64,000 nucleotides of DNA. Source: Steinernema hermaphroditum. Taxonomy: Eukaryota > Nematoda > Chromadorea > Rhabditida > Steinernematidae. Below are positions 12,401 through 23,399 of this stretch, piece after piece. The stretch spans positions 6,846,012-6,910,011 of the forward strand of contig CM059623.1 in assembly GCA_030435675.1 (NCBI GenBank). Reading direction: 5' to 3'. The translations under genes were made by a program, and so were the position numbers. The notes under the pieces were generated by a model. It made no database searches. It was not told where the DNA came from and was given only the letters and a program-made list of their open reading frames with translations. The first letter of the stretch is position 1. Every line of letters begins with the position of its first letter.

Positions 12401-14412
12401 TCAAAAGTGATTGCAAGTCGATGGCGATGCCCTGAGTGTAGCTCGGTCCTCGTTCCTTTGCCTCTCGCGCTCCCTCTTTAAGAGCCGGTGCGCCCTCCCC
12501 TTCGTTATGAGCCACTTGAGTTTTCTTCTTCCGCGGCTTCTTGTTCTTCTTTTTGGGGGCCGGAGACGTTTCTTCGACGACTGTGGCATGTGGTCCAGGG
12601 GTTGGCTTTCGTTCCGAAACTGGCGTCTAAAGAAGGTGGTTTCCACGACGAAGAGCACCGGAACACGTACGTAGTAGAAGTCACCCTCATCAAATTCAGG
12701 CGAGGCGCTGGGAGGAGTGTGCTCCCGTGAGGCGGGCAGAGCATCAGCTTCATAGACGGGCTCATTCACTGGATGCTGACGAGCTTTCGGCTGCCTAATC
12801 TCGGACTGACGTTCCTTCTGCTTTCGCCTGTCCGCCGATTCTGATCCGATGGCAGCAAGGGCCTCTGAAAGATAATACTGAATGAAACCACGTCCAATGG
12901 ACAGACTTTTCTCCGAAGAATCCGCTCCCGTCTTAGGGATCGACTGCGACTCCAAAGTGGAACAGCAGGACACCGCATGGCCCGATGGGATCGTGCCAGC
13001 GCTGTTCTGCGAAAACATCTGCAGGAACGAATCCAACTTCATCGAAGTAAAGTCGCTCTGAGGAGGTGAGGATGCATGAGGTTCCGACTGCTCCAACACG
13101 TTGTCATCTGCCGTTGATCCTTCTTGGTGAGGCGATGTCTCCTTCACCGGTATGAACTGATTGGCGTTTTTCTTGTTAACCGCTGCTAGCAGTTCGACGA
13201 ACGTTTGAGCGCTCTGTGGCTTGGGAACTTCTTTTTGAGCATTCTGAGGGACTAGAGCGGCCTCGATGGCGCAACACTGGCTTTGTCTTCGGCCGGGAGG
13301 GACGGGCTCGAAGGCGCTTCTACTGGACTCGTGGCTTCGCAAGTGATTCTTCGGCGACATCATGCTGCCCGTTCTTTGTTTGAGCTCGTTTTTCACAAAT
13401 GCTTGGAGGTCGTCTACAAACGGCCAGATGGTAAAGAAGTTCCTCTGGACGGGTCCGTTTCTAATTCTCACAAAGGAGAGATGGCTGTTCGGCAATTCAG
13501 AAACCTTGAACCACTGAATCTTCCTAAATCAGAATGTAAATCAGTGAAGCGCAGCAATTTCGCTTTTACTTGATCTCGTTCCTCACTCGAGGTTTAAACT
13601 CAAAATCCAGAGGGACGTCCTTTACGAAGAACACCCGTGTGCACGTCTTCTTAATGAATTTTTGAGAGCATTTCTTTGGGTTAATCCGACCCAAGCAATC
13701 GTAGCCAACTTCTTCAAACACTTCGCGAGCGGCACAGTCAATGGGGTCTTCTTCCTGATTGACCTTTCCTTTGGGGAAGCCCCAACTGTCTTGTGTTGCC
13801 CTCATTCCTTGGACAAGTAGAACGTAGGTAAATGTCTTATCGAGTAGTGCCACTCCGTTGACGGGGATGTTCTGCTTGTACTGGTGAAATGAATTTATCA
13901 TCTAGAAGCAGCAATTAATCTGCTGGCAGTCCAGTGTGCTACCTACAGAATCGATGTTTTTTCCATAGGAAACGAGGCGCGGGTCTCCCGATCGAGAGCA
14001 AATCTGCCTGAAAGGAACCGTCATATGAGAACTCGAAGGAACTCGCATATCCCTACTTGGCAAAGTCACGTAATGATAGTTCGGAGTCCCCGTCGCAGTA
14101 GAAGTCTACGTAGTACCAGTGAGCTTGCTCTAGTTGGAAACAGAACCGGATACGATCGTTGATCTGGAGAGAAAGGAAGACTTTGGAGCCACGAGAATGC
14201 GCACTTACCTCTTCATCCGGGAGGCTGTTGATGAAGCGGAAACTGACGTCGTCTAGAGCATCTTCGGGGATCTTTGACCTTTTCTGGCCTTTCTTGTGCT
14301 GCTTGGCAGGCTGCGAAGCTTTGTCTGCAGCGATGCCGGAGGTGCAGGGCTTCTGGCATGTCGAAGAAGAAGGCTGTTTGCCACAACTGGTTGCTTGCCG
14401 GTTAGAGCTCAT
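12401..14412 (-). CDS. dcap-2: mRNA decapping enzyme DCP2
   Basis: Nudix hydrolase that removes the m7G cap from mRNA in cytoplasmic decay. The start is at 14410-14412 and the stop at 12401-12403. A Ser/Lys-rich N-terminus is followed by Box A (IPEDALDDVSFRFINSLPDE, then DRIRFCFQLEQAHWYYVDFY), which positions DCP1. The Nudix fold has WGFPKGKVNQEEDPIDCAAR followed by EVFEEVGYD, which contains the G-x5-E-x7-REUxEExGU signature with all metal-binding glutamates. Box B follows, and then a long low-complexity C-terminal region (about 300 residues) with basic stretches (KKRLRPPKRRTRSRGRRKLK) suited to short linear motifs for decapping co-factors. At least three short introns lie near 14165-14210, 13910-14040 and 13500-13566. 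It is divergent from the HDAC gene. Confidence 0.95.
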
Positions 14413-14890
14413 GGTGATGTAACCTACGAGTAAAAGTCATTCACGGAATGAGAGAAGCAACGAGAGAAGACGTCGCAGAGGAATCGATCGAACAAATAAA
14501 GTCGAAATCGATAACACGAATCATGCTGGCAACGAAAACAAACGGCATTCTTGAGGAGCTACCGAGCCAACATGAAGTTCGGTCAGTCAGCCGTGCTTGG
14601 AAAGGAGATAAAAGCCTATCCCACAATGTAGAGTTTGATCGGAATGGGCACAGAGGCATTTATAACAGACTGGAATGGGCACAGAGTCATTTATAACAGT
14701 GTCGGCTTCCGTTCGGTGCAAACATGCACGCCAAAAAACCGCATGACGGCATTGCAAATGTCTCGCCACGATTTACCTGAAACAGATTGATTCTCATTTC
14801 GCTCTGAACAGGCTCCGGAGGAAATTTGCTCTGTCCGGGCGTTCTTCTCCTCTTCGGCTTTTCCCGTCGGCTCCGTTTCAGGACTGCGCT
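14413..14890. promoter_or_regulatory. divergent promoter region between dcap-2 and the HDAC gene
   Basis: 478 bp separate the two start codons, so both promoters must lie here or overlap it. A perfect-looking tandem duplication of about 30 bp (14641-14671 and 14672-14700, core GGAATGGGCACAGAG then CATTTATAACAG) lies in the middle. The TTTATAA within each copy could act as a TATA-like element, but this is inference. Confidence 0.5.
14641..14700. repeat. two-copy 30-bp tandem duplication
   Basis: Two adjacent copies, each containing GGAATGGGCACAGAG and CATTTATAACAG, differ by one or two bases. It lies in the divergent dcap-2/HDAC promoter. Confidence 0.9.
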
Positions 14891-16298
14891 ATGACGGCCA
14901 ACAAGAACAGAGTCTGCTACTTCTTTCACCCCGACGTCGGCAACTTCCACTACGGCCCGAAGCATCCGATGAAGCCTCAGCGACTAGCAGTGGTCCACAG
15001 TCTTATCGGTGACTACGGTCTTCACAACCACATGACTGTGATCCAGGCGCCACCAGCGACTACCCGACAACTGGGCTTCCACTCTCAGGAGTACATCGAA
15101 TTTCTGCAGCGCGTGAGTCCGCAAACTGCTGAACAGTACGAGGACAAGTTTGTCAAGTTCAACATCGGAGAGGACTGGTGAATTCGGAGGTTATGGGTAG
15201 TGGTAGCACTCCCCTGTTTTAGTCCAATCTTCGATGGCATCTACGAGTTTTGTTCGATATACACCGGCGGATCTATCGCTGGCGCTGTGCGGCTCAATCA
15301 CAAGATGTGCGACATTGCCATAAATTGGAGCGGAGGACTGCATCACGCGAAGAAGGCAGAAGCTTCCGGGTTCTGTTATGTGAACGACATCGTAATCGCG
15401 ATCTTGGAGCTGCTGAAACACCACGAACGGTGAGTGCTTTCGTTGTAGATCGTCAGTCATGGGTATTATCAATAGGGTATTGTATATCGACATCGATATT
15501 CACCATGGCGATGGTGTCCAAGAAGCTTTCTATTTCTGCGATAGGGTTATGACTGTGTCGTTCCACAAATACGGAAATCTGTTCTTCCCGGGCACGGGTG
15601 ATATGTTTGATGTTGGTCGAGGTGAGGGCCGCCTCTTTTCCGTCAACGTCCCTTTGCGGGAGGGAATGGACGACGAGAGCTACCATTCACTGTTCAAGCC
15701 AATCATCCGCCAGATCATCGACACATTCGATCCGAAGGCCATAGTGCTCCAGTGCGGAGCCGATTCCCTTGGATGCGACCGGCTGGGGTGTTTCAACCTG
15801 AGCTTCGACGGTCACGGCGAGTGTGTTCGTTTCGTGAAGAGCCTGGGCATTCCCCTGCTAGTTCTGGGCGGAGGAGGTTACACGCTTAGGAATGTGGCTC
15901 GCTGCTGGACTTACGAAACAGCCATTTTAACAGGCCAGGATAAGGAAATTAGCAATGATATCCCCGACACCACAGGTATTCCTGTCGAAATTTTCGAGTT
16001 TGCGTTGACGGCTATTTAGAGTATCTCGAGTATTTCGCCCCCGAATTCACTCTGAAGCCAGAGCTCGTGCCACGAGTGGAAAACGCCAATCCGAAAGAGG
16101 TAAGTGGCATTAGCAGAAGTTTTGTAGCACTGTTTCTTTCAGTACTTGAGTGCCATCAAGCAACACACGTTCGACAATCTAAGAATGGTTCGGTTCGCAC
16201 CGTCCGTGCAGATGCAGCCAATTCCGGACGATTTCTTCAACAGAGATGACCTGATCGAGGCCGAGCTCGGACCTGACGTTCGAGGAGATGACGCGTGA
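14891..16298 (+). CDS. hda-2: class I histone deacetylase, HDAC3 type
   Basis: Zn-dependent lysine deacetylase; in animals HDAC3 works in the NCoR/SMRT corepressor complex. Five exons join cleanly: introns 15178-15221, 15429-15473, 15974-16018 and 16100-16141, all GT-AG. The protein starts [12 protein letters not shown] and has [17 protein letters not shown] at the N-terminus, [19 protein letters not shown] (paired catalytic histidines), [17 protein letters not shown] (zinc ligands), [12 protein letters not shown] (zinc ligand Asp) and [14 protein letters not shown] (catalytic Tyr). It ends [13 protein letters not shown] and [15 protein letters not shown] and FAPSVQMQ match HDAC3 better than HDAC1/2, and the C-terminal tail is shorter than in human HDAC3. 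All catalytic residues are present. The C. elegans symbol is given as the likely orthologue. Confidence 0.93.
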
Positions 16299-17321
16299 CC
16301 TGTTTTTACTGTGTATTTTTATCCCCGTGTCTTTACACGCGAAGGTTCATAAAATGATCTCAAGGTTTTAATCCGAAGCTTGCGGCACCACATCTGGAGC
16401 CGCCGAGAATAAGATTTCGGGTGAGGAGTAAATCCATTATCGCCGCAGTAGTGAAATTATGAAATACGACCACCGCTTTCGGCAACCCTAGAACTTCCGA
16501 TTCCACGCGTCCTTGCACTCAAGAGGCATCCAGAAGTTCCGCGAAGATGTTTTGTTTTCGGCTCCCTCGAGGCTCATCAGCGGTGATCGGGCGCCGTGGG
16601 TGTTTCCGCCGGATTCCGTGCGTTTCGACTTTCGTCCCCACGCCCGAACGAGTTTAAGTGGATTTGCTCAATCGCGGACTCATCAGATGCCTCGAGGGGC
16701 GGCGCTTCCTGTCGCTCACTTAGGGTAGCTCTGAAGTCCCGTCATCTCCGGATCTCGTCTTGCGCTCCGCTGCTTGGATTGGGGCTCCGACCCCCTTATG
16801 ATGATGAAACCAGCGGAGATTTATTGTTTCTGTGTTCGTCGAATCTTTTTATATTTGCGTCGCTTTTCGGCTCCCCGAGGAACGCTGATTTATAGCTTAT
16901 GTCGAAAGGTGCTCGTGAATGGGCCATTCGGGTCCCGAGCACTCGAAGCGTGCTTGCCAGGGCGACGATTGCCTGTTCCCAATTGGATTACGCGTTCGGA
17001 GGGTCCGTTCCGTTCCTGTGAAAGCTACCGATCCGGGAAGATTCGTATCTGGCGCCTTCTTTGCGTGGTGACGAGTCAGTCTTCAATCACCTGCTGCGAA
17101 GAAAATCTGAAATGCCATACATGGGAAATCAAGAAAGTTAATCATGCCGCGCGCCCCTTGCGACGCTAAATCTGAGCCTGGGCGACCCTCGGTCGAGTTT
17201 CTTCTGTCATAGGCTTCAGAGTTAAGCGGAGCAGATATGTCGCCATCTCGTTGATGCGCGTTGCCTAAGGAAGTACATCTCTCATCCGCATTCTCAGGTA
17301 AATCTCCACCTACGTCTCACG
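16299..17321. other. intergenic, no gene recognised
   Basis: About 1 kb between the HDAC gene and the neuropeptide precursor. Open frames here are unsupported by homology or splice structure. It should contain the HDAC 3' UTR and the neuropeptide promoter. Confidence 0.5.
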
Positions 17322-17549
17322 ATGGCTCCGTCCTCCTCGTGGCTCCGCTGCCTCCTCGTCGTCTTCGCCCTCGTTTTGGCCTTCGCGTCCTCCAGCGAGA
17401 CCGAAGCCCCCGAAAAGAGAGCCGCGTACCTCTCGCGCTACGGTAGGGCCGTCCTTTCACGGTACGGTAAGAGGACCGACCCCCACTTCGATGTCGATTC
17501 GTTCCTCGGAGGATCGCAAACGGGTGAGCCGTCGCCAGAGGCACTCTGA
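17322..17549 (+). CDS. neuropeptide-like precursor with two RYamide-type peptides
   Basis: 75-aa single-exon frame. Residues 1 to about 24 are a clear signal peptide ([18 protein letters not shown]). Then follow [20 protein letters not shown] and an acidic tail ([15 protein letters not shown]). Cleavage at the basic sites and use of each Gly as amide donor would give AAYLSRY-NH2 and AVLSRY-NH2. The two predicted peptides share the LSRY-amide end, typical of neuropeptide precursors with repeated products. I do not recognise an exact nematode nlp or flp orthologue. Alternatives such as an antimicrobial peptide fit less well because of the paired G-K/R amidation sites. Confidence 0.75.
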   Translation: MAPSSSWLRCLLVVFALVLAFASSSETEAPEKRAAYLSRYGRAVLSRYGKRTDPHFDVDSFLGGSQTGEPSPEAL

Positions 17550-18197
17550 TGGATCTAGACCTTGCAGATGAGTGGCTTCTGTGCCGCAAGGCCGTCGATG
17601 GGCTAATGCGCTGCTACTTGATGTCCTGAAGCAGAGAACTCCGACTCCCGATCTTCCCTGATCTCTTTGGAGTTCATCCAACACTCGCTCTCATTCGTTT
17701 TATTTTCGCCTCTTGATGGACGTTTCCATAAACCGATTTCGCCTAGTTGAAGTTGTTTATGGCGGGGATAAAATGTCACCCACTACTCATGGAAAGCGCC
17801 CACAACCAATGACCGTTGGGTGAGATAACATAGAAGGGGCATAAACGGGGAGAGAAGGCTGACAGAAAGGCGAAAACAATAGCGTCGATGTTACTGTACA
17901 TAGCTGGCAGGGGAGCCTTGTGTACTTGGGAAGCGGTCCTTGCACGATTGCCCTTGCGCGGCACTTCTCCTTCGTATTTCGTGAAATGCTGTAGAAGAAC
18001 ACTTGTTTTTCCGTCGAGGTTGTGAATCTGATTACGGTAAGAATTGCCGGGGCCCGTTGATCGATGGAGATTGTAATTCTTTTGCGAGAAAAACCGAACC
18101 GGAGCCGGCTCCAATTGTGAAATCATCCCAAGTCGACATATCTGGCGAGGAGAATGCTTTCGCGACGCGAGAGTCATTCGCTTCAATTTCAGAGTAA
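17550..18197. other. intergenic, no gene recognised
   Basis: Contains the 3' UTR of the peptide precursor and the upstream region of the SMC1-type gene. A TTTCAG acceptor at about 18187-18192, 5 nt before the next ATG, is the probable trans-splice site. Confidence 0.5.
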
Positions 18198-21100
18198 ATG
18201 GGCTTCCTTCGTACTCTCGGAATCTGTAACTTCAAGTCCTACCGAGGCGAGCACTCATTTGGGCCTTTCGATGAGACCAAAATCCTTTCGATTCTCGGTC
18301 AGAATGGAGAAGGTAAGCGCTGTAGACGTTCTCTTCTCGATTCTAGTCATGTGCTCCCACAGGAAAGTCCAATTTCACAGATGCGATTGCGTTTGTCTTC
18401 GGTGACAAAAGTGGTAGTCTTCGAGCCCGACATCTGAGGGTTCGTTTGCGGCGCCGTTTTCGTTACTTTATGGTACTCTTTTAGGATCTGTGCTTTGGAG
18501 GCATCACCAGAGATGGTGCTGTTTCATCAAATTGCTATGTCTCGGCAACTTGCTGTGTCAGTGTTAACGAAGTCGTTGTTTTTAAGCGGGCTATCGTATC
18601 CCAGGGGCGCAGTTGCCAGTTTTCGATAGATGGTTCTCCTGTATCTCAGAAAGAATATCTAGAACGTCTCTGCCATCTCGGAATCGATGGCTGGTCTCAG
18701 AATTTCATTGTTCAACAAGGTGCTGTTGACAAGATGGGAATTATGAACAACATTCAGAGGACCGAATATTTTGAGAAAGTGTCAAAGTATGATTCATTAT
18801 GCTGTTGGCTCTCAACAACTTCTACTTATTCAGATCGCTTGAATTCAAAAAGGATTATGACGAACTCTTGAAGAACAGAAGCGAAGAGCAGTCAAAGCTT
18901 ACGGAACTTTCCATGAAGCATGGAGCAGCGCGAAGGGACATGCTACGTTTTAAAGCGGAATTGCGAGCACGTGAGCAGCACGATAAGGAAGTTCAAAATT
19001 CGGTAAGAGCTCAATCGTAGTTATCGTAAAGCCGAGGAGTTCCAGGAAGCATTAAGCATTCGCATACGTCTCATGGAAATGCACGATATACAGCGCCAGC
19101 TGCAGAACTGTGACGAACGCCTGACAGCCTTACGTGATGCGAAAAACGAACGGCGAATTCGTATGGGCAATGTTAAGGATAAAGATCATATTAATGTCGA
19201 AAAGAATTATGAACACATGCTGAAACGGATAAAGGGCGATATTAGCAAAAAGGTAGAAGCCAGTGTCCCATTGAAATAATTTTGCGTTTAGATGAAGACA
19301 AAGGCAGAAATTGAGAAGCGCGTTCTTACATTCTTACAAGAAAATGACATGAGACAGCAGCATCTGAATATCCTGCGCAGAAGAATTGGTGGCAGAGAGC
19401 AAAAGAGGGAGAGGCTTCTAGAGGCAAAAAGCTTATTGAATAAAAATTTGGACGAGAGTCGCAATAAGTCAAAGATGCTTGTCGAAATAGAAGAAGTATT
19501 CCCAGCCGATCAGGTTTGCTGAGAACCCAGTCATCTCGTATCTTCCGTGTTAAGATTGCTAAGTACAATGAAATTAAGCTCTCGCTGTCGGGTGGTCTCC
19601 TTGGAATCCGTATTCAAGAACTAGAAGCAAAGAAGATGCTTCTCGGGCAAACAGTGGGCAGATCCGCAATCACAGCTGCCTCGATTAAGAAGCATATTGA
19701 ATCTTATGATAAGAAACGGCGGGATTTAGAGGTGACCAGAGTGCAGAGAGAAAATGCTGCTGCAGAGGTGGCAAATGAGCTCGCTGAACTGCAGAAAGAA
19801 AAAGATGAAGTGAGCCGCATGGTGAGTATTATGTGTGTTTCTTATTGAAGTATTATGTATTTAGCATAAAGCGATGACGGCCAAGAAGGACCAATTGGAA
19901 GCAATGAAAATTATATACACCGCTGAAACCGTCGATCCCATGAAAGCACTTAGCGCTCAACATAAGCAATCGAAGGATGTCGTGCAGAAGCTGAAGTCGA
20001 GGTTCGGTTCGCAATCTGTTTTTGGAAGAGTTTACGAGCTTATGAAACCTTACGATTTTAAGCACATGTGCGCTTTTGATGCCGTATGGAACTTCTTCTA
20101 AACCACTTTTGAATTTTGTGGAGATTTCAGGCAGTGGGAGATCACCTAAACTGGATTGTGGTGTCGAACAATCGTGTGGCTCGGGAGTGTTCGGTATTTC
20201 TCCTCAACAACGCAATGAGTCAAGAGGTGTTCTTACCCTTGAACAAGTTTAAGATGTCGTCACAGAGGTCACTTTACGCATCGGACGAGCGTCTTTATCG
20301 CACTTTGGGTGGATGCTTTGACATACAAAGCGAGGTTCACCTAACGAGCACCGGCGATAAGTCATGACGGGATTTTATTTAGATATTCTATCCAATTTCA
20401 TCTTACATCACCGAAGGAATTGCGTTATGCGAAGATGCCGCTGAAGCTGAGCATTTAATGAGCACCGTGGAGCAGCTGGATAAGGCTGTGTCGGTGGATG
20501 GTTTTATCTATTCCAGATATGGGGCTTCATCGTTTGCTAATTGTCTAAAGTCACCAGCACTAATTGAGTGGTCCTCAAATTTAACGACAACGGAAGATGA
20601 GTGCGTCTTTTTCTCGTGCACATGTTCGTTTAGAGATTACTTGCCCAGACGACCTGACTGGGAACGAAAGCTGTCGGAGGTGTGCGAAGAAATTGAACGG
20701 TACAATATCGAAGAAGGGAAGACCAGTGAAGTGATGTACGAATTGAAGCAACACCAAGTGTCCATCAGAAAGGATGTAGAGAATATAATCAATAGGGCGG
20801 TCATAGTTGAAGAGCGTGCAACCACTCTTCAGAAGGAATTTGACGAAATCGAGGTTTTTTTTGCTTTTTTTTTGATGAAGTGCGAAGTAATAGTTTTAGA
20901 ATGAACATCAACTCCTTATTCAGCAAAGTTCGGACAACCAAAATCAAATCAAATCACTGAGAGATAAGCAGAATAAAGCTGCTGAGAATGTGTTTGAAGA
21001 ATTTTGCGATAAGCTGGGAATAGCGGATATTGGAAAGTACGAAGATACGCGGAAGAAGATAGAAACTATTAGGAAGGATCTGGAAGATCTCGAAACCAGC

Positions 21101-22732
21101 ACTCGGAAGCTGAATGTTGAAATAGGGTTGCTTGAAGGTGACATCGCATCAGGTAATACTATCGCGTTGTATAGATGATGCACATCTTGTCCATTTAGAA
21201 GAAAAAAATGCAGCCGACAACGACGCGGCAAGTTGTCAGTTTCTTGAAGATGAGGTCACACGTTACGCGGAAATCATTCGTTCCAATAGCGCAGAAATGA
21301 ACGGCATCGACGAGAGTATTTCTAAATTAAAGGAGGAACTTTCTACGAATGAACGGCGCAAAGCTGAAGAATTAAAGCAGTGCCGTAGAGAAAATTATAA
21401 CAGGAAGAACAAGGTAGAACAAGAACTTGCTGACGTTGTAAAACAGATTAATGCAACGAACCGGGACAAGGAACGCTTCCTCCTACTTCGGCACGACCTT
21501 TTGAACAAGGCAGCCCGCTCCAAACTACAGCTTCCATTCGTCTCTAATTCTGAATCCACTGAACACGATGATCAAGAAGGCAGAAGAAGCGGCATGTTCA
21601 ATTATTCACTTCCTGTTCTCGCAGAGGGTATGGTTTCTACGCTCTTTTCTGTTTTACCAAGTATCCTTCTAGAACGTCGACGCCGTTTACGCGCGGAGGC
21701 GGATGCTTTTCAATTAGATTTTCGTTCACTTCCTAAGCATTATGTTGAGGTGAGACTGCATTTTCTGAAAAGCAGTAGGATCCTTTCTTAGGCTACTAAC
21801 GATGCAACGCGCCAAGGACTTCTAAACGAGGAAAAGGCAAAACTGAAGACATCCATGAACAAGTTGCAAAAACTGAAAGTTTTGAATTCCAACTGTCAAT
21901 CTGAGTAACTAATTCGTTCCCTGGGTAGTTTGGTAAATCCTTTACTTCTAGATTAGAAGTGGCGCAACGTCAATTGGAGGACTTAACCGATCACATGAAG
22001 GCTGTAAAAGCGCGCATTCAGTCCATAGACGGTGAATTCGTCCGAGTTCAGGAGCAGCGGAAACAAAGATTCGAGGATTTCTTCAATCGTGTGAATGAGA
22101 ATGTGCTTTCTCTCTATCGCGTATGTATCCATTTCGGTTGCTTTCCAATGGTTTTCTTTACAGATTGTTACGGCTGATGAATCGGCATACGCTCAGTTGA
22201 CCCTCGAAGACGTGAATGAGCCTTTTGCAGCCGGAATACAATATGCCTGTGTTTTGCCGAGTAAAACCGCGACTATGTTTGAAATGATGAGCTCTGGAGA
22301 GCAATCTCTCGCGGCACTTGCGCTGTCGCTTGCTGTCCATTCCACCCTCGAAACGCCACTGCTGGTGCTTGATGAAGTTGATGCTGCCCTTGACATGCGC
22401 AACACGGATAGGGTTTGTGGAACCGGGTGCTCAATCGCAACATATCCTTTTACATTCAGGTGTACTCTTTCCTCCGAAGCACGATCGCCAAGGGAGTTCA
22501 AGTCTTCGTTGTCTCTCATCGCTTTGAGTTTCTTTATCGTGCCGAACATGTGCTCGGCTTGTACGCAATCGAAGACGACGCCGATGATGACGACGCCGTG
22601 GAGCAAATTCGGAGAAGTACAAGAGCCCTCTCCTTTGACGCCACCATCTTCCCAGACAATGACGATCGCGCTCCCCTATCGGAATCTACAATAGCTTCGC
22701 CTAACAGGGAGTGGTCGCAGGTGTCGTTCTAA
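18198..22732 (+). CDS. diverged SMC1-type ATPase of cohesin-like complexes
   Basis: SMC proteins form the ATPase rods of cohesin and related DNA-looping complexes. The start MGFLRTLGICNFKSYRGEH is the SMC1 N-terminus. Walker A is GQNGEGKSNFTDAIAFVFGD, split by an intron inside the P-loop. Residues FIVQQGAVDKMGIMNNIQRT match the SMC1 NFxVFQGAVE block. Long coiled coils follow (for example ELSMKHGAARRDMLRFKAEL). A hinge-like segment includes VSNNRVARECSVFLLN and QEVFLPLNKFKM. After the second coil come MSSGEQSLAALALSLAVHST (signature), LLVLDEVDAALD (Walker B and D-loop), VFVVSHRFEFLYRAEHVLGL and the SMC1-specific FDATIFPD. The stop is at 22730-22732. Roughly 20 short introns break the frame. 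The signature and hinge diverge from canonical SMC1 (see findings). It could be the sole SMC1 of this species or a paralogue of him-1. A TTTCAG acceptor precedes the ATG. Confidence 0.88.
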
Positions 22733-22857
22733 TTTTCGTGTTATTGTACTTATATCGCTCATTGTTATTGTTATTGTTGTTGTTCTGTTGTCATATTATG
22801 GAGATAAACCCGGCTGCGCGCGAATTCGCGCCCTCCAGGTACTAAAAGCCAATTAGC

Positions 22858-22983
22858 CTGCAGCCCTGCGGGCGGCAAGATTGGCGCTCATGGATAGGGC
22901 TGAAGTTGGGGCCAAAAACTGTAGCCCTGCGGGCGGCAGGACACCATAGCCCTGCGGGCGGCAAGATTGGCGCTCATGTAAAT
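22858..22983. repeat. GC-rich minisatellite, three partial copies
   Basis: AGCCCTGCGGGCGGCA occurs three times (about 22859, 22921 and 22948), and two of these continue AGATTGGCGCTCATG. The CCTGCGGGCGG core can form short hairpins. Confidence 0.85.
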
Positions 22984-23248
22984 GACTAAAGTGGGCGAAA
23001 AAACTGTAAAGTTTCAGGAAACTCGAGCCGAAAACACTGCTGGTTACAAAATAGGCAAAAAATCACTCAAAAACAGCAAAAAAAACTCAAAGCCTAGCAT
23101 CGCCAGAGAGATAGTGGAAGTAGAGCAATACCATCTCAACTGTCTGTGTGGCTCATTGCGAACGTTCTCTGGTTGTCGGGCGGTGTCGGGTTCGGTTCCC
23201 CTCGGGGTCCTTATTTTGTGTGGGTGTTTCCGCCGTGCGCACGGAAAA

Positions 23249-23277
23249 AAACACACACACACACGCACACACACAGA
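23249..23277. repeat. CA/TG microsatellite
   Basis: A run of about 13 CA dinucleotides interrupted by one CG. Confidence 0.95.
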
Positions 23278-23399
23278 CCAACGGGCCCGTCGGTTCTCCA
23301 TTTATATATAGGGGATTATCGTTTCTAAAGGTCATCGCCCCCACATCGGCTCATATTATGACCATTATAAGACCATTATCTCTGTCTTTTAAGTTCTCG

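Larger units (their letters stand above)
22733..23399. other. intergenic with minisatellite and microsatellite
   Basis: No gene seen. It holds (TTG)n/(TTA)n-like runs at about 22740-22790, a three-copy GC-rich repeat at 22858-22983 and a CA microsatellite at about 23249-23277. Confidence 0.6.

Noticed and set aside
17776..18186. 136-codon minus-strand frame
   Set aside because: No homology, no splice or start context, and composition like intergenic DNA.
22740..22800. Possible promoter or terminator in (TTATTG)n run
   Set aside because: Simple-sequence 3' UTR of the SMC1-type gene explains it.
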